This document shows positions 29,709 to 41,100 of a DNA stretch of 64,000 bases, piece after piece. The stretch lies in the NCBI RefSeq assembly GCF_030253575.1, contig NC_080569.1:3221001-3285000 (forward strand). Direction: 5' to 3'. A program made the translations under genes and the position numbers. Origin of the DNA: Rhododendron vialii (lineage: Eukaryota; Streptophyta; Magnoliopsida; Ericales; Ericaceae). Under the pieces are notes generated by a model. The model was not told the DNA's origin, did no database searches, and was given only the letters and a program-made list of their open reading frames with translations. Numbering within the stretch: position 1 is the stretch's first letter; every line of letters starts with the position of its first letter.

Positions 29709-30490
29709 GGGCCTGTTTGGGAGGCTCATTTTCCCATTTTCGTTTTTCCCTTTTCCTTTTTTGGATGTTTGGTTGAGAAACCCGAGTTCCATAAGAATGA
29801 GTTCTCTGATTTGAACAATGAAGAAGAGAAGTGAAAAAGAGGGAAAGATGAGCTTTTCCCATTTCCGTACACCAGTTGCTCCAAAAGACTCCACTACCCT
29901 CTCCCTTAATTTGTCAATAATCTGCTAGAACTCCTTCACCTAAAGTCGAACTTGACGACGGAGCACGAATGCTATGCGTCTCTTCAGTGTGTCTCTGTCC
30001 CTTCAAGTTCATCCACAAATAACACAAACTCGACCTATTCCCCGTCGCCATTTTCTGTTAAATCTGAAAACCCACAAATTCAATACCCAAGGCCTGACTT
30101 TTATGCACATTATTAGATCTGGAAAAATGGGTCTATTTAGCAGTTGTGGTGGTTTGGAGATTGGCGAGGGAGGGCGGTGGTGGAGTTTGAGATATGTGAG
30201 AGAAGATTTATTACAGTTTTTTTTTTTTTTTAAAGTACTTGTTCCGTTAGTCGTTTGGTTGATGGAAAAATAGAAGTGGGTTGAGAAGTAGTAATAACCA
30301 GGGGCAATATAGTAAAAAGACAATCAATAATTCATTTTCATCCTATATCTCCCAAACACTACTCCTGCTACAAAATGCATTCAGCACATATCATCCAAAC
30401 CCTCTACCAAATACAAAATACATTCTGACTATAATTCAAAAAGGCAAAAAATTAAAAATGAAAAGCCAAAAAGTAGGCTCCCAAACACCT
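29709..30490. repeat. MITE-like element with GTTTGGGAGGCT ends
   Basis: The left end GCCTGTTTGGGAGGCT is inverted at the right end as AGGCTCCCAAACACCT. The interior is non-coding, with a T-run. The ends resemble widespread plant hAT-type MITEs. Confidence 0.5.
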
Positions 30491-31702
30491 CTTACTAGGT
30501 TGTTATGTATTTGGGCTTTCAGATTTATTTATGTGTTCATCGTTGAAATTGATGAAGGAAATGATGGGCCTATTTTCAGGTCAAGTCTGACTAAATAGTG
30601 GAGTGTAGCCCAACATATCAGTGTTGGGCCAACACTGATAAGCAATTTGCGTGGGTGAAGTGCACAAAAAAATTACTCGCTACGACTTTTTTTATTTTTG
30701 AGGGAAGAGGAACATATATTTAGAACAATAAATAAGTTATAGTTCTCATTAAGGACATATTGGTCCAGAAAAATACAAAAAATTTATGCAAAGAAAAAAG
30801 GCAAAAAAAAAAAAAACCCAACTCCGGTGTCGGAATCCACCGATTCGCTCGTAGAGCCGTAAAGGTGAGTAGATAAACCGTGATCTGCATCCAGATGTTA
30901 CTTGTTCTCGCCGCAGGTCGCTGTTGACACCTTCAACTCCTACAACTTTTATTTGCGAAAGGGGCAGGAAGAAGCACTTTTTTCACCGGCTACTCAAAAT
31001 TTGTTTAGCTTTAAATGGTAGACTATATTCAGACAGCCAAATCAAATTAGGTAAAATGTCATTAGAATGTGTGTAAATAGCTACATACTCTAGAATTTTA
31101 GATGCACTTTTTGAATAAATTAGGTTAAAATGAACAATTTGGTCTTACGCCTTAGAGAATCCCCGACCCAATACCCTCTAATCTCCTGATAAATAAATAA
31201 ATAAATAAAAACCTCTAATCTCTATTTGTGGGGCTATAACCAATGAACCATGCATAGTATTCGATTCACAAAGTACTTTTAGAATGTTTACTATTTACAA
31301 ACTCCATCGATCCAAATACTCTATCTTCAAAATACAACCACTATTACAAGACTTCAATGCTTGGTTGCGAGCATCTCCAACGAAAGATATCAAATTTGAC
31401 GTGACATACCAAGTGAAAAAATTGGCATGTGAAACAACTCTAATAAAAGTGTCAAAGCTTAAGTGTCATGCAATGACTTGTTGTCTCATTTTTTTTTTTT
31501 TTAAAGTCTAGGAACACAAACTTAAAACATTAATCCTGACACAACTTTATCCGGAACCGTCCGAATATATGTATGCATTGGACGATCCCAAACACAATTG
31601 TGTTTGAATTTGTGTTTTAAATCTATGTGCTTGTTAGTGCTTTTTTTTTCTTTAGTACTTTATTAAGCAATACCCTCAATCTTGGCCAAAACTTGATAAA
31701 TT

Positions 31703-31708
<6 letters not shown>

Positions 31709-31753
<45 letters not shown>
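31709..31753. repeat. (TA)n microsatellite
   Basis: Uninterrupted TA run adjacent to the foldback element that follows. Confidence 0.9.
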
Positions 31754-31756
<3 letters not shown>

Positions 31757-31772
31757 GACGGTTCAAGGGACA

Positions 31773-32087
31773 CCCAAAAAAACACCCCAAATCTCAAACT
31801 CATAGTTTCTGATCAAATTTTTATGATCCGAACCGTTCAATGTGTGCAGAATGTGATTTTAAGGGTACCCGCGAGAAATTAGCAAAAAAAATGATCGAGA
31901 AAGACTTGATTTGAGCAGTTTTATTTGAGCCGTTCAATAAAAAATTGTTTGAAACTGTTCGGATCAAGCCCTTTCCGGTCATTTTTTTTGTTGATTTCTC
32001 GTGAGTATCCTTAAAATCATGTTCTGATCATATTGAGCGGCTCGGATCATCAAAATTTGATCGGAAACTATGAGGTGTTTTTTTGGA
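31773..32087. repeat. Long foldback (palindromic) element
   Basis: Almost the whole length is self-complementary: CTCATAGTTTCTGATCAAAT near the left is mirrored by ATTTGATCGGAAACTATGAG at the right, and AATGATCGAGAAAGACTTGAT by ATCAAGCCCTTTCCGGTCATT towards the centre. It is non-coding. Confidence 0.7.
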
Positions 32088-32805
32088 TAAAGCAAATTGT
32101 CACATAAGCCTTCAAAAAAGTTCTACATCCCCATTTTTTAAGCCAAGAATGGAGATATGGCAACCATCTTTTTGTTAAATACCTATTGACATCTTCACTT
32201 TAATTTGGCTGCTGTAAATATTTTACGCGCACACTTTTTAATTATATATACAGAACTAGTTCTCAACCAATAAATACATGGTAAATTGAACAAATTAAGA
32301 AAAAGATTAATTAACATATTCTATTTCCTGTTTCTTTCTTCAATTCCAATCAACACGGCAAAGCATACCTGTGAACAATACTTAACTTCGTATATATATA
32401 CCGTCCTCTCGAATATTATTACTATGAAGGCCTAGCAAGAAAATGCAATTACAATTTTTCCCCACTTCTTTACAAAGAGACATATCTGAAGCAGATATGT
32501 GTATCTCCATCTCTTGCTCAATCAGTTCAATGGGTTTGCCAAAAACCAAAAAATCACAAAGGCTTAAAAGTTAAATAAAACCAAGCCACAAATAAAATTG
32601 CAAGTTTTGTTATGTTCCAAAAAGGAATTCGATCCTCTCCCGTCTAATATACCAATATCCAAACATGGACGGGAGAGAATTCGAACCCTTCAAGCAAGTC
32701 TATGCACCTTAATTAACCTCCCACTGAACGTACGGGATTTCTCTCCCTGGCCTGTGTTTTGTGTGTGATGGTGTTTAATGTTTGTGGGTTCTATATATGA
32801 ACTTT

Positions 32806-34016
32806 TTAAGGACATCCCAAGCCTTTGGCATCTGATCCTTTCATGATTCTCATCCTTTTGCAAGAGGTAACAAACATTTCCCATGGGACATCTCCAACCA
32901 GCATCCAATCACCATCTTTGTCTTCATAGGTGGGTGCCTGATCAGATCCATTGTATCCTTCCCCCTCTGAGTACACACCTGAACATTGAATTAATAGTAA
33001 GTACTATTACTTTGAGACTTCAAAATGAACAATTTGGTCTCAAGGCTTAGACAAAATAGAGATCTTATTTTGTTACTTCCGTAAAAAGTTATAAATTATC
33101 CAAGTTCGAGCTGAGACTACAAATGACGTGATGGTTCTGAACTGTTATAGTATGACGAAATCCACTTCTGTGAAAGTTAAGGGTTCTTACCAATAGTGCA
33201 CTTGAACATAATTTCCAAGGCCTTGAGGAGATCTGTGTAGCTCTGGTAAACATTCAGATCAATCTTCCTGAGATAAGGAGCTCCATCCATGCTCACTTTC
33301 ACATAAATTCCTGAAGCGTCCGGCTCAGTTTTCTTTGGATGGAAGCAATTTTTCCGGTAGGATCGGACGGGCGGCCACCCCACCACTTGTGCCCTGCCAA
33401 TACATCAGTCATAACCATTGTTAGCCCTGCTAGTCGCTGTATACAACTCCATACAAGCAAAAAATATTCTCACATATAATCACATGATTGACAAAAATCG
33501 ACTCATGTCAATCAGGGGGGGTTGGTGATCAAATCATGAGACTGTTTCTAAGTTCTACCAATGTGTTGGATCTGAAACTTCTTAGATATTATCAACTCTT
33601 GTCGGTGAGGGTGTTGGCCCGGCGAACAATTCTAAAAACCAAACAGGTTTATTTCTTCTGAGGTGCAAGTTCAAAACCTCTCGGCCTCTTAGGTTCTATT
33701 AACTCTGATTGGTCATTCAAATGTGAGGCTTTCTACGATTCTAAATGATCATCTAGAGATTCTAGACGCACAAATGACACGAACACTAAGAAATATCAAA
33801 AACAATTCTGGTAACTTACTTGGCAGGGGGGGCACAGGAGTCTTGATCTTCGGCGTTTTCGGTCTCTAATGCGCCATTGATCATCTCCGACGAGGACCTT
33901 TTGTTAGGAAACAATTGTTTCTCCGTCGCCACATCGGCTGTCCCCGGCAGTCCTAATCTCAGTTCAGTCGCCTTGAGATTAAGATGATCGGACTCGTAAG
34001 TCATTGCGCTTTCCAT
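32806..34016 (-). CDS. Aux/IAA transcriptional repressor (3 exons)
   Basis: Short-lived nuclear repressor of auxin response; it binds ARF factors, recruits TOPLESS and is degraded through TIR1/AFB when auxin is present. Exons: 34016-33820, 33393-33191, 32978-32806; 190 residues in frame. All four domains are present: EAR motif LRLGL at residues 19-23 within TELRLGLPG; degron [13 protein letters not shown] (GWPPV at 71-75) with the canonical core; a PB1 domain with the basic-face block [17 protein letters not shown] and the acidic-face block [19 protein letters not shown]-terminal [18 protein letters not shown]. The start is the ATG at 34016; a GTG nine bases upstream is not needed. Size and sequence fit the small IAA1-4/IAA19-type clade, but the exact orthologue is not assigned. 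The intact degron predicts normal auxin-dependent turnover. Confidence 0.96.
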
Positions 34017-34182
34017 CTCCCTCACTAATCTTTGTAAAATAGTTCAACAAACCCGGCCACCTTCTTGGTTGAACTTTCCGACAACGATACGCGTAGCAAT
34101 ATTCCGATGTATTCTTCTGGAGGCTATGTTTTACCAATGGAGAATTGATTTGTGTTTTCGAAGAAGGTATGGCACACGAGAA

Positions 34183-34190
34183 CTATATAG
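34183..34190 (-). promoter_or_regulatory. TATA box of the Aux/IAA gene
   Basis: CTATATAG about 170 bp upstream of the ATG, with a GA repeat (34204-34222) further upstream. I did not find a TGTCTC auxin-response element in the nearest 300 bp. Confidence 0.45.
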
Positions 34191-34300
34191 AGCTGAATCT
34201 GATTAGAGAGAGAGAGAGAGAGAATGTGGAAAGTAGAAACCCCACACGCCTATCTTACACGCGGCCGGTCTCTATCATACGATTGGCATCATGAATCTTA

Positions 34301-34539
34301 GGCTCCGTTTCAGTACTCAATATAAGTACTTATTTTTTAAAAAGGTAATTTTAAGTTAAAAAATAATGTGTTTACGCAAATAATTTTTCTACCAATATGA
34401 ATCTTGTTTGATATATCTCATCGAGATCTTTTATATGGTGCAAAAAAAATTAAAAAATTATTTTTCATTTACATTATTTTTGAGTTTAAAAATATGAAAT
34501 AAGTACTTATTTTTTAAAAAGGTGTTCTGGAACGGAGCC
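34301..34539. repeat. Tourist-like MITE, copy 1
   Basis: 239 bp. The ends GGCTCCGTTTC and GAACGGAGCC are inverted; the next-to-end AAGTACTTATTTTTTAAAAAGG is repeated in inverted form. TTA flanks both sides (34298-34300, 34540-34542), the PIF/Harbinger target duplication. Confidence 0.8.
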
Positions 34540-34808
34540 TTAGTGGAGCAATGTTACTGATACCGTATTTTGATACCATATTTTTACTCCATAAATACAA
34601 GTGTGGTGTCACTTGACTTGCTCATTTTGTGTCTATGATGTAAAAAATACGGTGTCAATAGACTTTCTCATCTTAGTCACACAATCATTCAAAATAACGT
34701 TGGTTTTCGCTTTCGATTTTCGCACAAACATTGTGTTTGGTTTGAGTCACAAGGCCCAACTATTTCACTCTACACATTGTCCCAAATAAGTTCTCTCTTC
34801 AATTATTA

Positions 34809-35049
34809 GGCTCCGTTCCGGAACCACAAAAAAAAAACCCTTATTTTTTAAGAAAATAATTTTAAGTTCAAATATTATGGGCTTATTGAAATCTAAAAAT
34901 ATGCAATATGGATCTGTTTTGAAAGATCTTGATGAAATCTTTTATACGATGCAAAAAAATTAAAAAATTATTTTTCATTTACTTTATTTTTGAGTTTGAA
35001 AATGTGAAATAAATTGCTTATTTTTTAAGAAGATTTCTGGAACGGAGCA
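34809..35049. repeat. Tourist-like MITE, copy 2
   Basis: 241 bp, same family as 34301-34539 (GGCTCCGTTCCGG ends, GATCTTGATGAAATC-type centre), again flanked by TTA (34806-34808, 35050-35052). Confidence 0.8.
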
Positions 35050-35411
35050 TTATTCTCATCCCTCTATCTATCTCCATTCATTGTCTAAAAAAAGGATCTA
35101 GAGACCTGTAGTGAGCAAACTAAGGGTGCAGTGAATCATCTTAGCAATAATGGTTTGGATTTAAAATAAAAAATTTCCTCGGGAGAGAGTTCTCTTTCAT
35201 GAAAGAATTTATTTTGAATCCAAACCATTGAAAACAGTTTCGGAGCGCTGCGATGGCTCACTACACTCTATAACAACTTTGCTCATTGCAGGATCCTCAA
35301 ATTCCCCCAAAAACCTCTCTCAAAACCCAAATCAAACAAAGCAGTTACTTCTTGCTCATGAATTTTAATCATTTGGGAGATTTTTGAAAAGCGCATTTGA
35401 CGCTAGCATGT

Positions 35412-35971
35412 GTGCTCCTGCATCTCTAACCCATCTCTAAAAGTTCAAAATGATAAATTGATATGACATATTAGAGGGAGAATTTGTAATTTATTCTCAT
35501 TTTTTGCATTTTATATGAGAATGTAGGAAGGACTCATCCTACTTTTTAGATATTTAGGTCTCCAAACCATTTTGGAGATAAAATTTCTAAAAAGTACGAT
35601 ATGCCTCCCCTGGACCCTTAGGCTACATTCCAGAACAAAAAATAAGTCCTTATTTTTTAATAAGACAATTATAAGCTCAAAAATTATGGGTTTATTGAAA
35701 TCTAAAAATATGCAATATGGATCTTGTTTGGAAGATCTCGATGAGATCTTTTATACAATGCAAAAAAAATTGAAAAATTATTTTTCATTTACTTTATTTT
35801 TGAGTTTAAAAATATGAAATAAACTGCTTATTTTTTAAGAAGGTTTCTGAAACGGGACCTTATATTCTCTCATAAAGTATAAAAAATAGGAATAAATTAC
35901 AAAATTTCCATCCAATATATCACATCTATTCTCTAATTTGGACATTTAAAGATGAGTTAGAGATGCTCTTA
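35412..35971. repeat. Outer MITE split by a Tourist-like MITE
   Basis: The left part TGCATCTCTAACCCATCTCTAAA and AATTTGTAATTTATTCTCATTTT is mirrored by the right part ATAAATTACAAAATTTCC and GATGAGTTAGAGATGC. The two halves are separated by Tourist copy 3 at 35621-35859, so this element was there first. Confidence 0.65.
35621..35859. repeat. Tourist-like MITE, copy 3 (nested)
   Basis: 239 bp, same family as the copies at 34.3 and 34.8 kb, flanked by TTA at 35618-35620 and 35860-35862, inserted inside the older MITE at 35412-35971. Confidence 0.8.
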
Positions 35972-36776
35972 TCGTGCTGGGGGAGTGAACTTTTCGAAAG
36001 GCGCGTGGGAGAGAAGTTTCCGTGAAACGGGGCAACCGCAGCTGCGGAGTGATTACTCTGTGTCTGTCGGTCACATGACAGGCAAGTTTGGGTCGGCTGT
36101 GACGGGTTCAGGGGACAGGAAAAGGAAAGCATCCACCAAACGTACTACAGCATTAGTGGGCGTGGGGCCCGAGATTGGACGGCGGAGATGAGTTTTGAGA
36201 GGGTCGTAGGAGAGAATTTAGGAGCGTTGGATCATGGGGGGAGGAATGAGCGCATATGGAGTGGGGTCCAACATGTTGTCGTTGATGTGGGTGGCAATGC
36301 CTATCTGGGTGTTTGAGTCTGAAGTGGGACCTTTTTTCAAAAAAATTATATATATTTTAAAAAATGAAATGGTACCCAAGTCAATATTGATCGGGTTATA
36401 CTCATTCCGTCACAATTTGTGTCCATTCCGTGGGTTGATTTTTCACGTGGTCCTTATGATGCAAATTATATTTTGTATCACGATCTCATTAGATGATTCG
36501 AAAGATTCATTTAATTGGCCTCAACGAGTTTGGCACATGTAAAAGATTAGATTGATCGGAGGCCGGCATTCACCTGAATAAGCCATATTTGTCACGCAAA
36601 AAATGAATGGTCAGACTCTCTGATCACTTAAATTTTTCTTCAAATAAATATACAATTCAAGTCTATAGGACTCTCTTCATTTGGAGTTTTGAAAAACCAA
36701 TTTTGGGAACATATCAATCAATGTGCAGCCAACCTACGCACATCTTAATTAATTCTGAGTCACCAATCTCTCGTTG

Positions 36777-37206
36777 GAGAATAAATTCTATCCACCGCCG
36801 GTGTAAAATTTCATTTTTCCACCACCGCTTATTTTGGGCCTCACCGAGTGTCTATTGTTGTGATCTGAACCGTTCATATTTTAAGACCTATAATACAGTA
36901 TTGCCATGCAAAAAGTCAGCTTGATCGAATATCAATAGATATATCAAAATTAGAATTTTGGTTTATAAAATGGACGATCTAATTTCTGTCAATAATGATA
37001 AAGATAAACTATTCATTTTACAAAGCAAAATTTAATTTTTGATACTCCTATCGATGTTTGATCAAATTTATTTTTTGCATGGATACACTACTATGTGGGG
37101 TCTACAAGATGAACGGTTCAGATCAACAATAAACACACGGTAGAACTGAAAAAGGTGGTGGTGGAAAAGTGGAATTTACCACTGCCGGTGGAAAGAATTC
37201 AATCTT
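36777..37206. repeat. Mutator-type MITE with 9-bp target duplication
   Basis: 430 bp. The terminal GAGAATAAATTCTATCCACCG is mirrored by CGGTGGAAAGAATTCAATCTT; inner arms include GTGATCTGAACCGTTCAT mirrored by GAACGGTTCAGATC. CTCTCGTTG flanks both ends exactly (36768-36776 and 37207-37215). Confidence 0.75.
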
Positions 37207-37215
37207 CTCTCGTTG

Positions 37216-40200
37216 TCCTGCATGCAACGAAATTGCATTAAATCGAGATAAAATCCTAGATGAATTGACCCACAAGTGTTGATAGAACCTATATATGGCT
37301 TATATTGCCATCGTTCGGTCCCTTGTTAGTTGACGATGGAGTTGGCTTTTCCAGGAATTAGTTAGGGTTCGCTCATAAGAAGTTTGAACACCTGAGTTAT
37401 AAGAAAAAATAAGCCACCACCTTAATTTACTTAAAATTCTTTAATTATGGCATTTATTATTATTATATTTTTCTTGATCCGATTAACTTAGGAGTTAGGG
37501 CAGGTTGAAACTAAGGTTTTGACCCTAGCTGGATCGTTTTATGAATTTAATTATTAGGCCTAATCATGCTTTCGGTCGGTTAAACAGAATAAAGCATCTC
37601 TAATGATGATGCATTATAATTAATTTGGTGATATACTTTACTGGTATATAACAAAAATACACTTTTCTAATTTCTACATATAGGCGACGACCTGCTCTAA
37701 CGACATGTGCTACTAAAATTGTAATATTATTATTATTTCAATAATGGACTTTCAAATGCTACCAGATTATTTCACTGCAAAAATAGTAGACGATATACAA
37801 GTATATATATAATACTACTAAAAATGTAGTACTAGGCTACTAGCTACGCTTACTTTGATTTGGTTCGCCACCAAACTACGGTGAGATCATGATGCTCCGT
37901 CTTTCTTTTTGGAAAGGACGTCGTGACCTCAACTTTTATTTTCAAAGTTATACTATACATACAATCGACACTTTCTTACATTTCACGACAATGTGTATGG
38001 ATCGACAAGGAGTAGAGTGAGGTTTCGAAAAGAGAGGAACGAAATTAGGAGAGCGCGCATAATATTGGACCAATAATTTCTTCACGCAGTTCACATCTGT
38101 CATGATAATACAGTTTTTTTTCAGTTTAAGTCGGTGTACTCGATTCCTTCAGTGTCTGGTTTAGGGTTAGCTCCGCTAGCTCAACCATTGTGAGGAAGTT
38201 TCCCCCTGACTTGGTGTCAAACAGACCTGGCAGGAAAACTAATCAGTGGCCACCCAATTCACGCATCGGTAGGTGGCACCAGTCTATGAGTTTGCCGAGT
38301 AGATTATTCAACGTTCCTGGAATACTACGTGACGTTGTCAATGTGGTACTCCCAACATTTTATTTGGCAATAAAGCATGCGGTGAGTCGGTGAAGATATT
38401 ATTACACTTTCTTAGAGGGTGGTTGGGAAACAATGAGTGATCCGTATTGTGTGATGATGATATTTTATTTACAGAAAATACCTCGTGAAAAATTGACCAT
38501 GCCACGTAGTATTCCGGGTCATTGGCCGAGTTTGCCAAACAACACATTTTGGCAGGATGGGTAGTTTTAAATTGGCCATGCCTATCCAGATGTGTACGTA
38601 GACCCAACATTTAGGTTAGGTGTGAGTGTGACATCCCAAAACTTACCCACATATACTAACATCACACCAAAACACACAACTCATCCCCCATGGGAAAGGC
38701 CAAAAGAGTAGCAATGTTACATCAAAGAACAACTCATACCTGTCGGAGGGAGCCCTTAAACATTGGGAGCGAGTCCTACCACTGGACAAAAGGAGTGGGT
38801 CCAATTTCAGCAATGAACGGCTCGGATTTTAATCCGAGCACTGGACGGTCCAGATCAATAGGAGTTTGAATCAAATCCGAGTCGTCCGTGCTAAAATGGA
38901 CGGTTGGATCTTGTAGTGAGACTGTGCACTACAGGATTGCCAAATCCGAGTTCCACTTGGATTAGGCAGTAGGCACCCTTTTCTTGCATTTAAATTTTCC
39001 AAGGACCACACAGAAAAGGTGTCCACTGTCCACCTCTTCTTGTTTTGTCGAAATTGAATGAAACCTTATCTTCAAGTTGTAGCTATGTGTATTTGCATTA
39101 GAGGAAAATTCGATTACTCATCATATACAGAAAATTTACACCATAATGTTCATGTAGTACTCTGACTATTGTAGTGTGAGATTTCCTACGATGGCTATGG
39201 AATGTACCCATCCTTATTCAGGCCTTCTTTAGAGCCCGCAATGTTTAAAGGAAACAAATCATACCAGAGTCTCAGGTCGGGTGAGAATGATTTAAAGCAA
39301 CCGACTTCCGTACTCTGTATGCGTTATCAACCTTATAGATTTTCGTGTGACGAATGAAAATGTCACCCAACCTGAGTATAAAAATGTTGATGGGGAGAAG
39401 TAACTTTTTTGTCATTCATAAAGGCATCAAGAGAAGTGCCTCTAAGACTTCCGGACCCCCCATTTCAAGTTATTTTCAACTCATGATCTTAAACTCGGGC
39501 CGGCCGGACAACCATAAACAATATTGTCATGTGGTGATCAAAAAGATCGATTTTTTACCTAATACTACAGTATTTACTTTGTGGCAAAACACAATAAGTT
39601 TTTTTTTGTTTTTGTTTTTCTACTTACCTAAAACACAATAAGTTGGCTACTGCTACTTGGCAGCATTGTCTTTCGACATTAATTGTAGAAAGCCTAATAA
39701 GGGTGAGAGAATGGCAGCATCTTTATTTGGATGGGTGCACGAGTGCGATGATTTTAGCTGTTGTGGACCCTGAAGCCACACGTGAAATGAGGTCTGGCAC
39801 TAGGCCACTTGGTACTTTTGGGTTGCACTAGGGACCTGGACCAGGACGGTTGTAAACTGTATGCAGGCCCTACCTCGCATCCCTTCTTGTTTCCCTGCCC
39901 TCTAAAAACTACACGGACCCGAGGATGCTGCCACACGGTCCACGAGCGCATCCGAACCGTCTATCTCGGCAATTAATAGTCTTCTTTGGAAGAATTCATT
40001 TTTTAATCAAGACCATTAAAAACGCTTTTGGACAGTCTGGGTGTGCCCTGGACCTGCTCGGCAGGGTGCTTAGCAGGGATCGCTTGGCAGCGTCCACGGA
40101 TTCAAAACTACACATTGCTGGCGTGGGACCATTCTATGTCTATGCATCATCTATGCATACATAGATATGTTTATCTACATGCACATACATTAACATAATA

Positions 40201-40639
40201 AATAAATAGTAAAGATATAGCATAATAAGCCAATTTCATGAAAAATATATTGTATATCTTCAAAATTTCAAATTATGCAACTGCTGCTAACTGATCAATC
40301 ACAAGTCCACTGATACGTAATCCGTTTTGAACCAACGGAACAAGAGAAACATCGGAAGGAGAAGATGAATCTCACTGACGGATAATCTCACGCGGCAAGA
40401 GAGCACCCAATCCACCAGACTAACTCTTCTTATCAAGTTGTACTGTTGGTTGCTTTGTAGTATGTGAAAAGATAATTTGTTCTACCTTTCTCTCGAATTG
40501 TAATGCATCCCGAATATTTCTTCCTATAAACTGTAAATTTATAGCAGAGCACAAAATCAAATAGATACATCTTAGATCGCAAAGCTACAAGCCTATTGTG
40601 TCAGTTTCCTCATGGCCAAGTGAAAAGTAATTCCAAATC
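37216..40639. other. Intergenic, no gene seen
   Basis: No conserved coding sequence. Several stretches (38.8-38.95, 39.75-40.1 kb) have the GC-richer ACGGTCCAGATC/CCGAACCGTC style of degraded MITEs. At 38634 the phrase TGACATCCCAAAACTTACCC resembles an LTR start, but no matching end was found. The last few hundred bases form the RPC8 3' flank. Confidence 0.4.
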
Positions 40640-41100
40640 TCGGAAGCCGTCACTCTTACGGCTTGTTTTAGGGAACTCGAACACACCAAAAAATTTGAAC
40701 GAACAGGCTACCACCATGAAATGGGGCCTAAACCTTTAGGGTCGTCTTCACCAGTAACATCAAGCGAACCCTGCAATATATATAGATAGTATAGCGGTTA
40801 CCTCACTGTTAACAGAAACTGCAATTTTCTAAAAGCAGCAATGCTTCTGATAGAGTTTTGGAACATGAGAGTAGAGCTATTACTCAGAAGCCGTCACTCT
40901 TACAGCTTGTTTTAGGGAACTCGAACATTACCAAAAAATCCGAACGAACAGGCTACCACCATGAAATGGGGCCTAAACCATCAGCATCAAGTGAACCCTG
41001 AAAAATATACAGATATCGTGGTAACCTCATTATTAATAGAAACTGCAATTTCCAAAAGCAGCAATGCTTCTGATAGAGTTTTGGAAAACAAGAGCAGTCT
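40640..41100. repeat. Tandem duplication carrying the RPC8 last exon
   Basis: Two direct copies of about 215-240 bp, roughly 40642-40877 and 40886-41100, share CCGTCACTCTTAC, TTTTAGGGAACTCGAACA, GAACGAACAGGCTACCACC, CAGCAATGCTTCTGATAGAG and more. Each contains a full acceptor site and last exon of RPC8. Copy 1 has 18 extra exon bases relative to copy 2. Confidence 0.9.

Larger units (their letters stand above)
29301..32805. other. Intergenic, rich in small transposable elements
   Basis: No gene was recognised. It contains a diverged, probably 5'-truncated relative of the 26.2-kb SINE (about 29465-29600: GTTCGAGTCCCACGG, later TTGATGTATACC and an A-run), a large MITE-like element at 29709-30490, a (TA)n tract at 31709-31753 and a foldback element at 31773-32087. 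The last 200 bp form the Aux/IAA 3' flank. Confidence 0.5.

Noticed and set aside
38631-38720. Start of another LTR (TGACATCCCAAAACTTACCC)
   Set aside because: No matching LTR end, target duplication or internal region was found nearby; kept only as a note in the intergenic entry.
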